Source of the DNA: Ferruginibacter sp.
Lineage (GTDB): Bacteria > Bacteroidota > Bacteroidia > Chitinophagales > Chitinophagaceae
Length of the DNA stretch: 64,000 bases
Assembly (NCBI GenBank): GCA_014379625.1
Contig: JACMLJ010000036.1
Location: 1 to 64,000 of the forward strand
Direction: 5' to 3'
Within the stretch, counting starts at the first letter, position 1. Each line of letters begins with the position of its first letter. Below, piece after piece: positions 9,183 to 17,105 of this stretch. The notes under the pieces were generated by a model that was not told where the DNA came from, made no database searches, and saw nothing but the letters and a program-made list of their open reading frames with translations. Made by a program: the position numbers and the translations under genes.

Positions 9183-9698
9183 ATGAAAAAAGATTTTATA
9201 ATAATTACAATTATTGGGTTTTGTATGAGTTTATCAGTCATTGGGGCCTGTGCGCAGGTAAAAAGCAGCTCTTTTAATTTTGCGCTTAAATTGTTGCTGA
9301 ACAGCAGTACGCCAACCATCAATATTAGTGACGCCGCCAGTGGAGCAAACAATTATCTTTTTTTGGACGCCAGAGAATACAAAGAATATAAGGTAAGCCA
9401 TATACCAAATGCGAGGTATATCGGGGATAAAAATTTTAGTCTTAGCAGGGTTGCTGATATTCAAAAAAAACAACCCGTCATTGTATATTGTTCTATCGGT
9501 AAACGCAGTGAAACTATAACAATGAACCTGAAAAAAGCCGGTTACACCAATGTGCAAAATTTATATGGAGGTATATTTGAATGGATTAACCAGGACCACA
9601 AAGTGTATAATATCAACAAAACCTTAACTGACAGCGTACATGCCTACAGTGTATTTTGGGGCAGGTGGTTAGAGAAGGGTATCAAAGTATATGATTAA
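9183..9698 (+). CDS. Exported single-domain rhodanese (sulfurtransferase-like)
   Basis: This 171-residue protein has an N-terminal signal (MKKDFIIITIIGFCM) with a possible lipobox IGAC at Cys23, so it may be a lipoprotein. The rhodanese fold covers about residues 42-150: YLFLDAREYKEYKVSHIPNA, then the active-site loop with Cys103 (VYCSIGKRSE), then YGGIFEWIN. The loop is six residues long with Cys first, as in thiosulfate- or persulfide-transferring rhodaneses. The start at 9183 was chosen because upstream codons from 9126 would precede the signal peptide. The physiological acceptor is unknown. Confidence 0.82.
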   Translation: MKKDFIIITIIGFCMSLSVIGACAQVKSSSFNFALKLLLNSSTPTINISDAASGANNYLFLDAREYKEYKVSHIPNARYIGDKNFSLSRVADIQKKQPVIVYCSIGKRSETITMNLKKAGYTNVQNLYGGIFEWINQDHKVYNINKTLTDSVHAYSVFWGRWLEKGIKVYD

Positions 9699-10061
9699 AA
9701 AATATTCATATCACTTGCTAAAAATATCATTGGCAAATTAGGTTTCAAAACCTGGTAAATGCCCGGAGGTGAAACAGCGTAAAAAGGTTTTTGAAATTGC
9801 AACGGTAAATTTTTTATTATAAACTTTCGGTAATCATTTCTTCTTACCTGCGCCTGTAAATTAGTTGTTAGTCCGCGACAACATTGGGAAATTGAGCAAC
9901 CAAATCCGCCTGAGCTTGCCAGCCTTCAATAAACGCTTATTGCTTATAAACCTTTTTAGACGGGCTGCAAGCCATTTGCCCCGGCGGCTGCCTCCAATAG
10001 CAGCAGCAATTTGGTATGGGTTGGCGCTTAGGTCAATCTTCTGAAAGTTTGCCTAATTTCG
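9699..10061. other. Intergenic region, nothing recognised
   Basis: About 360 bp lie between the rhodanese and Crp/Fnr genes, both on the plus strand. No coding frame, clear operator or T-rich terminator hairpin was seen. Confidence 0.4.
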
Positions 10062-10649
10062 TTGCGTATGCATGAAGTGTTTTTTAAAAAACTGAATGAA
10101 GCAATATCCCTTACCGGGGAGGAAGAGGCCATTTTCAGAACCTACCTGTTGCCAAAAAAATTACGTAAAAAACAGTACATTCTCCAGGAGGGGGATGTTT
10201 GTAAATATTCCATCTTTGTGGAGAAGGGCTTATTACGGTCCTATACTATTAGTGATAAGGGTAATGACCAGATCGTACAGTTTGCCCCGGAAGGCTGGTG
10301 GATTTCCGATATGTACAGTTTTATAACAGGCGAACCCGCCCGGTACAATATTGATGCGCTGGAAGATGCTGAATTGGTGCTGATCAGTAATCCCGGGATG
10401 GAAGAGTTGCGAAAACAGGTGCCAAAATTCCTTGAATTTTCATTCCTTCAAATGCGGAATGCCTATATAGCTTTTGAAAGAAGATTATCCTACATGGTGA
10501 ACTTAACTACTGAAGAGAAATATACTAAATTAGTGCAAACCTCACCCGATATCGTTCAGCGTGTACCGCAACATATGATCGCTTCCTACCTTGGGCTAAC
10601 GCCAGAAACATTAAGCCGGGCAAGAAAACAAATGTCTAACCGAAAATGA
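10062..10649 (+). CDS. Crp/Fnr-family transcriptional regulator
   Basis: This 195-residue regulator has a cyclic-nucleotide-binding-like beta-barrel at about residues 22-118 and a C-terminal helix-turn-helix at about 168-190. The recognition helix LTPETLSRARKQ carries E182, S185 and R186, the same E-x2-SR triad that FNR-type proteins use to read TTGA half-sites. There is a single cysteine (C47), so the four-cysteine iron-sulfur cluster of E. coli FNR is absent and the sensed signal must differ. It lies next to FNR-like boxes at 10678 and 11496 and is the obvious candidate to bind them. ATG at 10068 is an alternative start two codons in. Confidence 0.88.
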   Translation: MRMHEVFFKKLNEAISLTGEEEAIFRTYLLPKKLRKKQYILQEGDVCKYSIFVEKGLLRSYTISDKGNDQIVQFAPEGWWISDMYSFITGEPARYNIDALEDAELVLISNPGMEELRKQVPKFLEFSFLQMRNAYIAFERRLSYMVNLTTEEKYTKLVQTSPDIVQRVPQHMIASYLGLTPETLSRARKQMSNRK

Positions 10650-10677
10650 TCTTCTTTATTTTTATAAAGGGTATGCG

Positions 10678-10691
10678 TTGACATTTATCAA
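10678..10691. promoter_or_regulatory. FNR-like operator (TTGACATTTATCAA)
   Basis: This TTGA-N6-TCAA palindrome lies 28 bp after the Crp/Fnr gene. It is followed at 56 bp (centre to centre) by a TAATTTTG -7 box. The same 14-mer, with a similar downstream flank (ATTTCTT then CTCAATG), occurs at 11496-11509 before the second YceI operon. Confidence 0.75.
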
Positions 10692-10736
10692 TGGTATTTC
10701 TTATCTAATCTCAATGAATAATAACTCCTGTTGAGA

Positions 10737-10744
10737 TAATTTTG
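10737..10744 (+). promoter_or_regulatory. -7 box (TAATTTTG) for the oxidoreductase-like gene
   Basis: An exact TAnnTTTG match centred 56 bp downstream of the FNR-like operator centre, placing that operator near -62. This suits activation from upstream of the polymerase. It lies 117 bp before the ATG at 10861. Confidence 0.55.
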
Positions 10745-10860
10745 TATTTCTCAACAAGAGTATTTATCTTTTTATTCAAAACTGAGCGAGGCACCACACC
10801 CTGGTACCGAATGGGTAAAAACTAATTCATAAATTAACCGGGGTTGAAATATTAATAGCT

Positions 10861-11406
10861 ATGCTTACTAAACAAACAATCGTAATTATAGGAACCGGAT
10901 TTACAGGTAAGGCAATTGCAGCACGGCTGGCCAGTGGGTGCTTTCATGTACTGATTTGCGATAAAGAATTTTCAAATGCCGAAACTTTAGTGAACGAATT
11001 GAAGGAGATAGAGCATGATTGTGATGTGGAAGCGATGGAATGTTCTTTTGACGGTGCCTGGGAGGCTGATATTATCATTCTTGCAACCCATTTCGACGAA
11101 CAAAAAGAGGTAGCCGGGATAATAAAAGAAGTGGTAAATCAGAAGATACTGGTCAGTGCAGTTCAGCCTGGTACTGAAACCATCGAAGAGCTTTCCCCTG
11201 CCTGCAGCCAGGTTAGAGCTTTGCAGGAGCTACTGCCTAATACAAAGATCGTAAGGATATTCAATGACGATCCTATGGCGGATGAGCCAGTCTTTAATAA
11301 AAATATTACAAAGGTTTTGATAGCCGGCATGGATGACAAAGCAGTTGAAGCCGTGTCCCGTATCCTTGAATCCGTAGGTGTTAATCCCACCCGGGTTGAC
11401 TATTGA
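10861..11406 (+). CDS. NADP-binding protein of the F420-dependent oxidoreductase type
   Basis: This 181-residue Rossmann-fold protein has GTGFTGKAIAARLASG at residues 12-27 as the dinucleotide-binding loop. Then come a short ADIIILATHF strand and VVNQKILVSAVQPG, the pattern of NADPH-dependent F420 reductase and related NADP oxidoreductases. It is shorter than typical F420 reductases (about 210-220 residues). No F420-biosynthesis gene is visible here, so the name indicates fold only. It has its own FNR-like operator and -7 box, suggesting a role under oxygen limitation or nitrosative conditions (inferred). Confidence 0.72.
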   Translation: MLTKQTIVIIGTGFTGKAIAARLASGCFHVLICDKEFSNAETLVNELKEIEHDCDVEAMECSFDGAWEADIIILATHFDEQKEVAGIIKEVVNQKILVSAVQPGTETIEELSPACSQVRALQELLPNTKIVRIFNDDPMADEPVFNKNITKVLIAGMDDKAVEAVSRILESVGVNPTRVDY

Positions 11407-11495
11407 TCCAACCATTCAGCCTGGACCCACTTCATCTCAACCATCCAATAAACCCCCGTTTCTTCAGTTTTCTTAACATGCATCAATTAAAAGCA

Positions 11496-11509
11496 TTGAC
11501 ATTTATCAA
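11496..11509. promoter_or_regulatory. FNR-like operator (TTGACATTTATCAA), second copy
   Basis: This is identical over 14 bp to the box at 10678-10691. The flanking sequence is also related, and the distance to the following -7 box (56 bp between centres) is the same. Confidence 0.75.
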
Positions 11510-11554
11510 TGCAATTTCTTGCTTAACCTCAATGGAAACTGCATAAAGCCGGAG

Positions 11555-11562
11555 TAGCTTTG
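11555..11562 (+). promoter_or_regulatory. -7 box (TAGCTTTG) for the YceI operon
   Basis: This TAnnTTTG match is the same octamer as the box found upstream of the first YceI gene on the other strand (1359-1366). Confidence 0.6.
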
Positions 11563-11729
11563 CCGTATCAAAATCATAAAATAGGCTATTAATAACAGGG
11601 GATAACGGATCATTTGCAATGTTCTGGCCGGGCCCGGGAAAAGTTGAAGCATCTCCCGGTTTTACTTAAAATTCATCTTTATACATTTTTATATTTATTT
11701 AAAAACAATCATACAACAAAAAAAACATC

Positions 11730-12302
11730 ATGAAAAAGATCAGCATTTTATTATTAGCAGCGGTAGTAGTATTTTCATCTTTTACTGCAATTGAAACCTG
11801 GAAATCAGACAAAGCCCATTCCTATCTTGGTTTTTCGGTGACGCATTTAGGCATTTCTGACCAATCGGGCACCTTCAAAAATTTTGATGTAACCATCAAA
11901 TCCGAAAAGCCGGATTTTAGCGATGCGGTAATTGAAATGAAAGCGGATGTAGCTTCCATTAATACAGGTATAGAAATGAGGGACAATCATCTGAAAGGCG
12001 AAGATTTCTTTGACGTAGCTAAATACCCTGCACTTAATTTCACCAGCACTGGTTTAAAAAATGTTGGTAAAAATAAATTTAAAATGACCGGTAACTTAAC
12101 ATTGCATGGTGTTACCAAACCGGTGACACTTGATTTACTGTACAGGGGAACAGCTACTAACCCGCAGTCTAAAGCCCCTACCACGGGTTTCCAGGTAACC
12201 GGTACCATCAAACGTACAGATTTCGGTATCGCAACCGGTTATCCGGCTACCATGCTCGGTGATGAAGTAACCATTAAGGCAGATGGTGAATTTGCCAAAT
12301 AA
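11730..12302 (+). CDS. yceI: YceI-family periplasmic lipid-binding protein
   Basis: This 190-residue protein has a signal peptide (MKKISILLLAAVVVFSSFTA) and a full YceI barrel. Family hallmarks are W-x-x-D-x-x-HS (WKSDKAHSYLGFSVTHLG), SINTGIEMRDNHLKGEDFF, the DVAKYPALNFTSTG strand, LTLHGVTKPVTL, and the closing FGIATGYPATMLGDEV segment. YceI proteins carry isoprenoid or other amphiphilic ligands in the periplasm. The gene is preceded by an FNR-like operator and followed by a hairpin at 12313 and a second, diverged YceI gene. Confidence 0.93.
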   Translation: MKKISILLLAAVVVFSSFTAIETWKSDKAHSYLGFSVTHLGISDQSGTFKNFDVTIKSEKPDFSDAVIEMKADVASINTGIEMRDNHLKGEDFFDVAKYPALNFTSTGLKNVGKNKFKMTGNLTLHGVTKPVTLDLLYRGTATNPQSKAPTTGFQVTGTIKRTDFGIATGYPATMLGDEVTIKADGEFAK

Positions 12303-12312
12303 TTATGAGGTA

Positions 12313-12345
12313 AGGGCCGGTAACTAATGATCGGCCCTGCTTTTT
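12313..12345 (+). terminator. Rho-independent terminator or attenuator between YceI genes
   Basis: The stem AGGGCCG (12313-12319) pairs with CGGCCCT (12332-12338). A TGCTTTTT tail follows. It lies between two same-strand YceI genes, so it may reduce rather than abolish expression of the second. Confidence 0.6.
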
Positions 12346-12399
12346 ACAACCCGTCAAAAATTTGCAAAGCATAAATAAATCACTAAAAAAATAATACTC

Positions 12400-12930
12400 A
12401 TGAAAAGATCATTTTTCACCATAGCAGCGCTGTTCATACTCGCAACAGTTTTTGCATTCACTTTACCCACGGCATGGAAGATAGCTGAAAAGTATAGCAT
12501 CAGTTTTTCAACAAGTGGCGTAAGCGGCATTTTCAAAACCTTCACAGGAAATATCATATTCGATGAGCAAAGCCTTGCCACTTCAAAGTTTGATATTACT
12601 ATTGACATTAACAGTATTAATACGGGTAATGGCATGCAAAATAAACATGCAAAAGGGGAGGAGTGGTTCAATGCCCTGAAATACCCTGCAATAAAATTTA
12701 CTTCAAAGAAAATTATAAAAACAGGGGTGGGTTATAATGCTATAGGCGATCTGCAGTTGCGTGGGATCACTAAAGAAACAAGCCTTCCTTTCCAGTTTAA
12801 AAGAAATAGCAATGGTGGAATCTTTGAAGGCGCTTTCAATGTAAACAGGAATGACTTTAAAATTGGCACACCCGGCGGTGAAGTAGGGGAGACAATTAAA
12901 ATCAATGTTTCTGTTCCGGTTAAAAAATAA
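12400..12930 (+). CDS. Second YceI-family protein of the operon
   Basis: This 176-residue protein has a signal peptide (MKRSFFTIAALFILATVFAF) and a YceI domain: YSISFSTSGVSGIFKTF, SINTGNGMQNKHAKGEEWF, ALKYPAIKFTSKKI, LQLRGITKETSLP and FNVNRNDFKIG. It is shorter than its neighbour and lacks the canonical His after the first strand. It starts 97 bp downstream of the previous gene, across a terminator-like hairpin. The close pairing suggests duplication followed by divergence, perhaps for different ligands. Confidence 0.88.
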   Translation: MKRSFFTIAALFILATVFAFTLPTAWKIAEKYSISFSTSGVSGIFKTFTGNIIFDEQSLATSKFDITIDINSINTGNGMQNKHAKGEEWFNALKYPAIKFTSKKIIKTGVGYNAIGDLQLRGITKETSLPFQFKRNSNGGIFEGAFNVNRNDFKIGTPGGEVGETIKINVSVPVKK

Positions 12931-13045
12931 CTACTGGCAATACGGCCGCCAACCAATATCCATTCGAAAATAATTGATTGGAAAACTTTCATACTGAAAA
13001 GGTTGGCAGTTCTTTATGTAAACAACCAGCATAATAACAAAATAT

Positions 13046-13462
13046 ATGTTTAAGCAATCTTTATTACTTGGGGCAATATCCGGAATACTGGCGGGTATCG
13101 CATCCGTTATTTATCAAAAGGTATATTCAGGTACGCTGGGAGCAGATTTCGCTGCCCTTGCAAAACCGCTGAATATTGTGATCACCTGTTTTGTGAGCGG
13201 TTTAATCATTGCAACAGGGTATTGGTTATCCAACAAATGGTTTAAAACTAAGGGTGAGATCATTTTTAACCTGGTATTCGCGATACTTTCTTTTGCCAGT
13301 ATTTTACCCGCTTTCGCTTTCAAACTGCCTTTAGATATTGAAATGCCTGAATTGTTCCCCGGCCTGGTGGTCCCGATGCATTTCTTCCCTGCCCTGGCAT
13401 GGTTTACGCTGAAACCATTATTTATAAAAACATACGAACCTTATAACAAGGTTTTTGCATAA
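13046..13462 (+). CDS. Small four-helix membrane protein of unknown function
   Basis: This 138-residue protein has four hydrophobic segments (about residues 5-25, 42-62, 72-92 and 105-122), glycine-rich in the first (LLLGAISGILAGIASVIY). No family is recognised. It lies 115 bp after the second YceI gene and is followed by a strong hairpin at 13524, so it probably ends that transcription unit. Confidence 0.6.
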   Translation: MFKQSLLLGAISGILAGIASVIYQKVYSGTLGADFAALAKPLNIVITCFVSGLIIATGYWLSNKWFKTKGEIIFNLVFAILSFASILPAFAFKLPLDIEMPELFPGLVVPMHFFPALAWFTLKPLFIKTYEPYNKVFA

Positions 13463-14143
13463 TAAGGGTACGATATGTTTTCCCGAAACTGGTCAAAAGT
13501 CTCCGCGGGGTTTTCACGCGAACGACCTCACAGGTTTTTAAAACCTTTGAGGTCTTTTGATGTCCCGGTGGGGTTTCCACATTATAAGCTACAAATTATA
13601 ACAGGCACTCCGTGAAACCCCGACGCTTAAAAGAGCTCTCTATATTTTCCACCTGTCTCTTCGTATTTTTTTTATTATAGAAAATTATTGTTGTCCGGTA
13701 AAAAGCAGCCGAAGATGTTGGGATTTTACGAAAAGTACTTTTATAATTCAAATTGTATGAAGTGAAAACCTCGCCCAATATCTTTCTTAATGATAAAGCC
13801 CGGATCTGCTATTGCTTTGGCTTATAAAACCGATTATTGTATAAAAGTTATGCCACTAAACTTTTGTGATAAATTCATCTTCTGGCTTGCTGACATTACC
13901 GTCAGCCGGAATTTCCCCCCTATTAATGACTGCAATTAAAGCAAGTCTCAAATGCAAGCTGGTTTGACGGGCATTCATTAACACCCATTTACATCTGCGA
14001 CATCAAAATTTTGCATTGGTAAAGGCAATTCCTCCTGCTTGCCTGTAATGAACAAGTTCTCAATTTAATATAAAAAATAGAATTAGTTAAACTATTTTAT
14101 AAAATAATTTGAATATTATTCGAAATTATTTTAATTTTACAGA
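13463..14143. other. Intergenic region with terminator; rest unassigned
   Basis: About 680 bp. Apart from the hairpin at 13524-13558 I see only AT-rich sequence and short open frames without coding character. The final 100 bp before the Lrp gene are very AT-rich (runs of AAATTATTT), consistent with a promoter region. Confidence 0.4.
13524..13558. terminator. Terminator hairpin
   Basis: GACCTCA (13524-13530) pairs with TGAGGTC (13548-13554). An inner arm AGGTTTT/AAAACCT gives a long near-continuous stem, followed by TTTT. It lies 62 bp after the small membrane-protein gene. Confidence 0.6.
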
Positions 14144-14623
14144 ATGTTAGTTGAAAATGAAATTATTTTGGATAAGGTTGATCTCGGTATTTTGAGGCTT
14201 ATGCAGGAGAATGCGCGTATAACGAATGCAGACCTTGCCAGGGAATTGAATATGGCCCCTTCCGGAGTACTGGAGCGTGTAAAAAAACTGGAACAAAAAA
14301 ATGTAATCCTGCAATATACTGCCCGCTTGAACCCTGTGCCCCTCAACCAAAAACTACTGGCTTTTGTTTTTATGAAAGCTGCTGAGGGCCTTGGTTGCGG
14401 AACCACGGGAAAAGCACTGGCTAAAATCCCTGAAGTGCAGGAAGTACACAATGTTGCAGGTGAAGATTGTTATTTAGTCAAAATAAGGACTGCCGATTCA
14501 GCTTCGCTGATGGAACTGATGCGCAATCAATTTAGTAAGATACCGAATATACTTTCTACCCGAACAACGATAGTTTTGGAAACCGTGAAAGAACAACAAC
14601 AATTAATTATTCCTGAAAAATAA
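14144..14623 (+). CDS. Lrp/AsnC-family transcriptional regulator
   Basis: This 159-residue regulator has an N-terminal winged helix-turn-helix at about residues 8-55 (LRLMQENARITNADLARELN, SGVLERVKKLEQKNVI) and a C-terminal RAM/AsnC effector domain at about 70-150 (VHNVAGEDCYLVKIRTAD). It is 7 bp upstream of the EamA exporter and almost certainly controls it. Lrp-linked EamA proteins often export amino acids or related metabolites, but the ligand cannot be read here. Confidence 0.9.
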   Translation: MLVENEIILDKVDLGILRLMQENARITNADLARELNMAPSGVLERVKKLEQKNVILQYTARLNPVPLNQKLLAFVFMKAAEGLGCGTTGKALAKIPEVQEVHNVAGEDCYLVKIRTADSASLMELMRNQFSKIPNILSTRTTIVLETVKEQQQLIIPEK

Positions 14624-14630
14624 TAACACT

Positions 14631-15668
14631 ATGGATGCTTTACATAAAAAAACCGGGTCACCGTTTATGGTCATACTGGCTTTTGCAACAGTTTATATTG
14701 TATGGGGTTCTACTTATTTTTTTATACAAAAAGCGATGAGTGGGTTCCCGCCATTTTTGCTTGGCGCGATGCGTTTTTTGATCGCAGGCATTTTAATGCT
14801 GGGATGGACCCGCCTGAAAGGAGAACAGGTATTTGTAAAAATAGATATTAAACATGCTGCTGTAAGCGGCCTGCTGATGTTGTTCATTGGAACGGGTGCA
14901 GTAATATGGGTGGAACAATATTTACCCAGCGCCATGGTGGCAATTATGATTTCTTCAGGGCCGGTTTGGTTTATATTGCTCGATAAACCTAAATGGGCTG
15001 AAAATTTCAGGAGCAAAGCCACTATTGGCGGGCTGATTGTTGGGTTTGCGGGAATACTATTATTATTCGGTGAAAATATTGTCAGTGCGTTTGCAACCGG
15101 GGGCAACCAGCAGGTACTGGGAGGAGTGGCTATCCTCATCATTGGTTCTATGGCCTGGGCAGGGGGGTCGCTTTATTCAAAATATTATTCAACCAGTGGT
15201 TCGGTTTCGGTGAATATCGCATGGCAGATGCTGGTGGCGGGTATTGCGTTTATTCCCGGAAGTATTTTGACGGGAGAACTTCAGCTGTTGGACTGGAATA
15301 CTATTCCCATGGATGCGTGGCTGTCACTGTTTTATTTAATTGTTTTTGGATCCATTGCGGGTTTCAGCGCTTATGTGTGGCTGTTGCAGGTAAGGTCTGC
15401 AACCCAGGTTAGTACCCATGCGTATGTGAACCCTGTGGTGGCTGTTTTACTGGGCGTGTTTTTAGCCAATGAACATATTTCCCTGTTGCAGGTACTTGGG
15501 CTTTTAACCATACTTGCAAGCGTATTAATTATTAACCTCGTCAAATACAGGAAGGGCCGCATGGCTGTTCAGAAAGAAAATATTGCTGCGCAGCCAACCC
15601 TGTCTCCAACAACTCCAAAAATAGTTCAGCAAATTACCCTTCAGCCTTTTGGGGAAGTTAAGTCGTAA
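14631..15668 (+). CDS. EamA-family (drug/metabolite) exporter
   Basis: This 345-residue protein has ten hydrophobic helices in two EamA repeats (about residues 15-150 and 165-305). It shows YIVWGSTYFFIQKAMSGFPP in the first repeat and STHAYVNPVVAVLLGVFLANE in the second, features of the YedA/RhaT-like branch. The cytoplasmic C-terminal tail of about 35 residues is Pro/Gln-rich. It is in an operon with the Lrp regulator. It probably effluxes a small amphipathic metabolite or amino acid; the substrate is not determined. Confidence 0.88.
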   Translation: MDALHKKTGSPFMVILAFATVYIVWGSTYFFIQKAMSGFPPFLLGAMRFLIAGILMLGWTRLKGEQVFVKIDIKHAAVSGLLMLFIGTGAVIWVEQYLPSAMVAIMISSGPVWFILLDKPKWAENFRSKATIGGLIVGFAGILLLFGENIVSAFATGGNQQVLGGVAILIIGSMAWAGGSLYSKYYSTSGSVSVNIAWQMLVAGIAFIPGSILTGELQLLDWNTIPMDAWLSLFYLIVFGSIAGFSAYVWLLQVRSATQVSTHAYVNPVVAVLLGVFLANEHISLLQVLGLLTILASVLIINLVKYRKGRMAVQKENIAAQPTLSPTTPKIVQQITLQPFGEVKS

Positions 15669-15806
15669 AAAATAAATGGTTGTTAAATGAGTTTGACAGT
15701 TTGGAAAGGATGCCAATAAGGTTTGATTATTATCAACAATTCAGGCATTCCAAAACGCATGAACGAAATCAATTTCATTGTTCAGTCTTTTAACTATCCT
15801 GTAAAA

Positions 15807-16619
15807 TTACTTTAGTGAAAATTTAAAATATATGGGAACATGATCTGATACTTTCCTGGCTTCTTTTAAATTGGGGAAGCTTTCATAAAATGGGATGATG
15901 CCTGACTGTATGCAATTAATTTTAGCAGAATCATAAAAAATATTATCAAATTCAGATGCCAGGCAATCGCTGGTTGTACATTCCTGTTTTAAAGAAGTTC
16001 TTTGCCCTTTAAAGATCGGCTTGTACCCCATTTTTTTAAGCGGGTTAAATACGGTATGTGATTGGGGGCAATTATAATCACCGGCGAAGATTAAGTTTTT
16101 ACGGGGGTATTCCAACGGAAGAAACCTGAAATATTTAATTTCAGTTTCCGGCTGTTTCGATTTTGTTATTGCATGAAACGCAACCAGGGTAAACGGTCCG
16201 CCATTACTATCGAAATCAATAAAATAGGGCTCCCTGTCAATCAGCAAATTGTATTTTTTTTCTAACCAGGCATTGCCCTTTTTTTTCACCTTACTTGTTT
16301 TCCAGATATATGCATACCGCTCCGTTTTATAGGAACTGCTAACTGTTGGGTCGCTAATGGTATATTCCCAAAGGGCGCCTTTCCTGTTTAACAGGTCAGT
16401 TAGTTTTGCCACCGCGGGCGCTCCACCATCTCCGGCAACTACTTCAAGGATGCAAATCACATCAAATCCTTTTATTGTATTGGCTATAAATGCTATCACT
16501 TCATCGCTTTTAGATTTGCCAAAGTTCTCAAGGTTCCAGCAGCAAATTGAAATTTGTGCATTGGCATAAACATAAAAAATAAGCAGGGTAATAGTAATAA
16601 GGAAAATTCTTTTTTTCAT
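15807..16619 (-). CDS. Exported endonuclease/exonuclease/phosphatase-fold protein
   Basis: This 270-residue protein has a signal peptide (MKKRIFLITITLLIFYVYANA). A DNase I-like fold follows: N-terminal WNLENFG, the metal-binding Glu in VICILEVV, ERYAYIWK, FAGDYNCPQ in place of the canonical GDFN, and a C-terminal SDHVPIYF motif containing the catalytic His. All main catalytic positions appear intact, so it may be a secreted DNase or phosphodiesterase. It stands alone, convergent with the EamA gene. Confidence 0.85.
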   Translation of the reverse strand: MKKRIFLITITLLIFYVYANAQISICCWNLENFGKSKSDEVIAFIANTIKGFDVICILEVVAGDGGAPAVAKLTDLLNRKGALWEYTISDPTVSSSYKTERYAYIWKTSKVKKKGNAWLEKKYNLLIDREPYFIDFDSNGGPFTLVAFHAITKSKQPETEIKYFRFLPLEYPRKNLIFAGDYNCPQSHTVFNPLKKMGYKPIFKGQRTSLKQECTTSDCLASEFDNIFYDSAKINCIQSGIIPFYESFPNLKEARKVSDHVPIYFKFSLK

Positions 16620-17105
16620 GGGTGCTGGTTAAAATCCAATTACTGTTTTTATTCTTTCACAAGAAATTTTAACAGTGCGGTTCAAGATTATTGTAAAGGT
16701 GCCAACCTTTTGTAAGTTAGCAGCATGCTTAGGTCCGATTCCATACTCCGCATGAGACCATATTAAAATAATCACTTTAGAAAACCCTATCAATAGACTA
16801 TCTCAAATAGTCATTTTTAATATTTAATAGTAACTCTAATCATAAATATTCTATTATTTGTAATCTACCTTCTGGAAAAAGATAATTATGCTTAAAAATA
16901 AAAACTTAATAATTCTGATTGGAAATTCATTTTAGGGATTATACTTTCTTCAATATTTTTTAAGTTCAGCACTTAATCCCTGGCTATATTTGCAAAGGTT
17001 TGTAAAAAAGACGAGGTTTTATAACCTATCGCAATAAACGCTTACGAAATATTATATGGCCCGGGTTTTCAGGCGTTTCAAATTTATCAACAATATTTTC
17101 AAATT
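16620..17105. other. Divergent intergenic region
   Basis: About 485 bp of AT-rich sequence lie between the nuclease-like gene (minus) and the GH2 gene (plus). No gene, repeat or clear operator was recognised. Confidence 0.4.

Larger units (their letters stand above)
11407..11729. other. Regulatory intergenic region upstream of the YceI pair
   Basis: This gap contains the FNR-like operator (11496-11509) and -7 box (11555-11562) described separately. The remaining 170 bp leader before the ATG at 11730 is AT-rich with no further recognised element. Confidence 0.5.

Noticed and set aside
13596..13778. 60-codon minus-strand frame in the gap before the Lrp gene
   Set aside because: Composition is not protein-like and it overlaps AT-rich promoter-type sequence; no family match.
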